A stretch of DNA of 43,058 nucleotides from Acidobacteriota bacterium (GTDB lineage Bacteria > Acidobacteriota > Vicinamibacteria > Vicinamibacterales > JAFNAJ01), in NCBI GenBank assembly GCA_023384575.1, contig JAHDVP010000028.1, positions 29,173 through 72,230 on the forward strand, given 5' to 3'. A program made the translations under genes and the position numbers. The notes under the pieces were generated by a model. The model had not been told where the DNA came from. It searched no databases and saw only the letters and a program-made list of their open reading frames with translations. This document shows positions 42,241-43,058 of the stretch, piece after piece (position 1 is the first letter of the stretch; every line of letters begins with the position of its first letter).

Positions 42241-43058
42241 ATGCGTCTCTTCCTGGCCATCATTGTCGCATTGCTGCCCGGCCTGGCCGGGGCGTCCGGA
42301 TCCCAGTCGCCAGCGGACCAGCAGGCGCCCTCGGCCGGACCCGCCCAGGACATCACCTTCGCGGTCTTCCTTCAGGGCACGCCGATCGGCTCCGAGCGCG
42401 TCACCGTGGCCAGACGAGACGACGGCGGCTGGAGTATCGCGTCAAACGGCCGGGTCCTGCCGCCACTCGACGTCACCATTCGCGCGGCCGAGGTCCGGTA
42501 CGACGCGGCGTGGCGACCGCTTGGCCTCACGGTCGAGGGTCTCATCGGCAACCGCCCCGTGGATGTGTCGACCGGGGTCGAAGGCGGCACGGCACACAAC
42601 AGCTTCCTGCAGGCAGGCCAGCGCTTCGAGACGACGGCGCCGATCGGCGACGAGGCCGTCCTGCTCACGAACAGCGTGTTCGGGCCCTACGCGGCGCTCG
42701 CCGTCCGGTTGGCCGGAGCGGCGGCCGGCGACGTGGTGCGCGTCTTCGTCGCCCCGCAGGGGGAGATCGACGTCAGGGTCGACGGCGTCGGCGAGGAACG
42801 GCTGCAGACGGCGAAGCGCAGCTTCCTCGTCCGGCGCGTCCGGGTCACGTTCGCGAGTCCGGAGGAGCCTCTGGCCGGCGAGATCTGGGTCGAGCCCGAC
42901 GGCAAGCTCGCGCGCCTGACGCTCGGCGGAGCGGTCGACGTCGTGCGCGAGGACATCGCCGTCGTCTCGGCACGGCAACAGACGTGGGTGCGTGAGGGCG
43001 ACGAGGACGTGCGGATACCGGCGTCGGGCTTCTCGCTGGCGGCCACGCTGTCGCGGCC
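42241..43058 (+). CDS. Secreted protein, 5' part, possibly an alpha/beta hydrolase precursor
   Basis: The frame is open from ATG 42241 to the window edge (272 codons). It starts with a signal peptide (MRLFLAIIVALLPGLAGASG), then a Pro/Ala/Gln linker and a beta-rich domain (ITFAVFLQGTPIGSERVTVAR; DGKLARLTLGGAVDVVRED). The last visible part, VRIPASGFSLAATLSR, resembles the lead-in to an alpha/beta-hydrolase domain in secreted acidobacterial proteins, but the catalytic part would lie outside the window. Function cannot be assigned. Confidence 0.75.
   Translation, partial: MRLFLAIIVALLPGLAGASGSQSPADQQAPSAGPAQDITFAVFLQGTPIGSERVTVARRDDGGWSIASNGRVLPPLDVTIRAAEVRYDAAWRPLGLTVEGLIGNRPVDVSTGVEGGTAHNSFLQAGQRFETTAPIGDEAVLLTNSVFGPYAALAVRLAGAAAGDVVRVFVAPQGEIDVRVDGVGEERLQTAKRSFLVRRVRVTFASPEEPLAGEIWVEPDGKLARLTLGGAVDVVREDIAVVSARQQTWVREGDEDVRIPASGFSLAATLSR

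Overview
The window is a very GC-rich bacterial chromosome segment, densely packed with protein genes. Many are joined by TGATG, GTGA or ATGA stop/start overlaps. There is one tRNA and one small mobile element, and no rRNA, CRISPR array or phage region. The gene content points to Acidobacteriota, probably a Vicinamibacteria-like lineage. It includes a secreted PQQ-type beta-propeller, an M1 aminopeptidase lipoprotein, a secreted beta-lactamase-fold/NamZ fusion, hpnCDE squalene genes, a two-domain ThyX and a REP-type transposase with 19-bp inverted ends. The lineage is inferred from gene content only; no marker gene settles it.

Layout. 1-4128: the end of a Tyr/Gly-rich protein, a beta-propeller protein, an M1 metallopeptidase and tRNA-Glu(CTC). 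4206-8763: an M23 peptidase, then a haem-oxidase maturation operon (ctaB, ABC ATPase, ABC-2 permease, DUF420). 8801-12263: an AmiE-like/NamZ-like cell-wall salvage fusion, divergent from a secreted TPR protein. 12250-17276: two-subunit aconitase X, divergent from an ornithine-cyclodeaminase-family reductase, an ABC exporter and a ProX-type tRNA-Pro editing protein, which together suggest a proline/3-hydroxyproline theme. 17308-27112: a TetR regulator with a FadR-like operator heads a fatty-acid beta-oxidation operon (fadN-type, two alpha/beta hydrolases, fadA, fadE), and the overlapping chain continues through a DUF1684 lipoprotein, a HAD phosphatase and a SirB1-like protein. 27256-32833 (minus strand): M20 dipeptidase, rhodanese, metallo-beta-lactamase protein, tandem ThyX and peptide deformylase. 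32889-34145: a zinc-ribbon NUDIX protein and a SpoT/MESH1-like HD hydrolase. 34152-35078: the REP-type (RAYT) element. 35044-40685: thiI-hpnE-hpnD on the minus strand, and cobalamin adenosyltransferase-hpnC-mutY on the plus strand. 40664-43058: MutT-like NUDIX, YgfZ, and the start of a secreted protein that runs off the window.

Regulatory sequence is unusually readable. At least six genes have a TANNNT -10 box (TATAAT, TATGAT, TAGAAT or TATCCT) ending only 6-9 bases before the start codon and have no Shine-Dalgarno sequence, which suggests leaderless mRNAs. Two divergent intergenic regions share the octamer ATTATACT, which reads as a -10 box on both strands; a third is similar. The beta-oxidation operon has TTGACA-N17-GATGAT followed at once by an 18-bp near-perfect palindrome matching the Bacillus FadR operator. 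A metallo-beta-lactamase gene has TTGACA-N18-CATAAT with a perfect TGTGA-N6-TCACA CRP-type site inside the promoter.

I found no wholly unknown multi-gene system. The strongest candidates for new biology are the leaderless/bidirectional promoter architecture, the AmiE-NamZ fusion, the FadR-type regulon outside Firmicutes, the proline-centred cluster and the two-domain ThyX with its signature motif split between domains.
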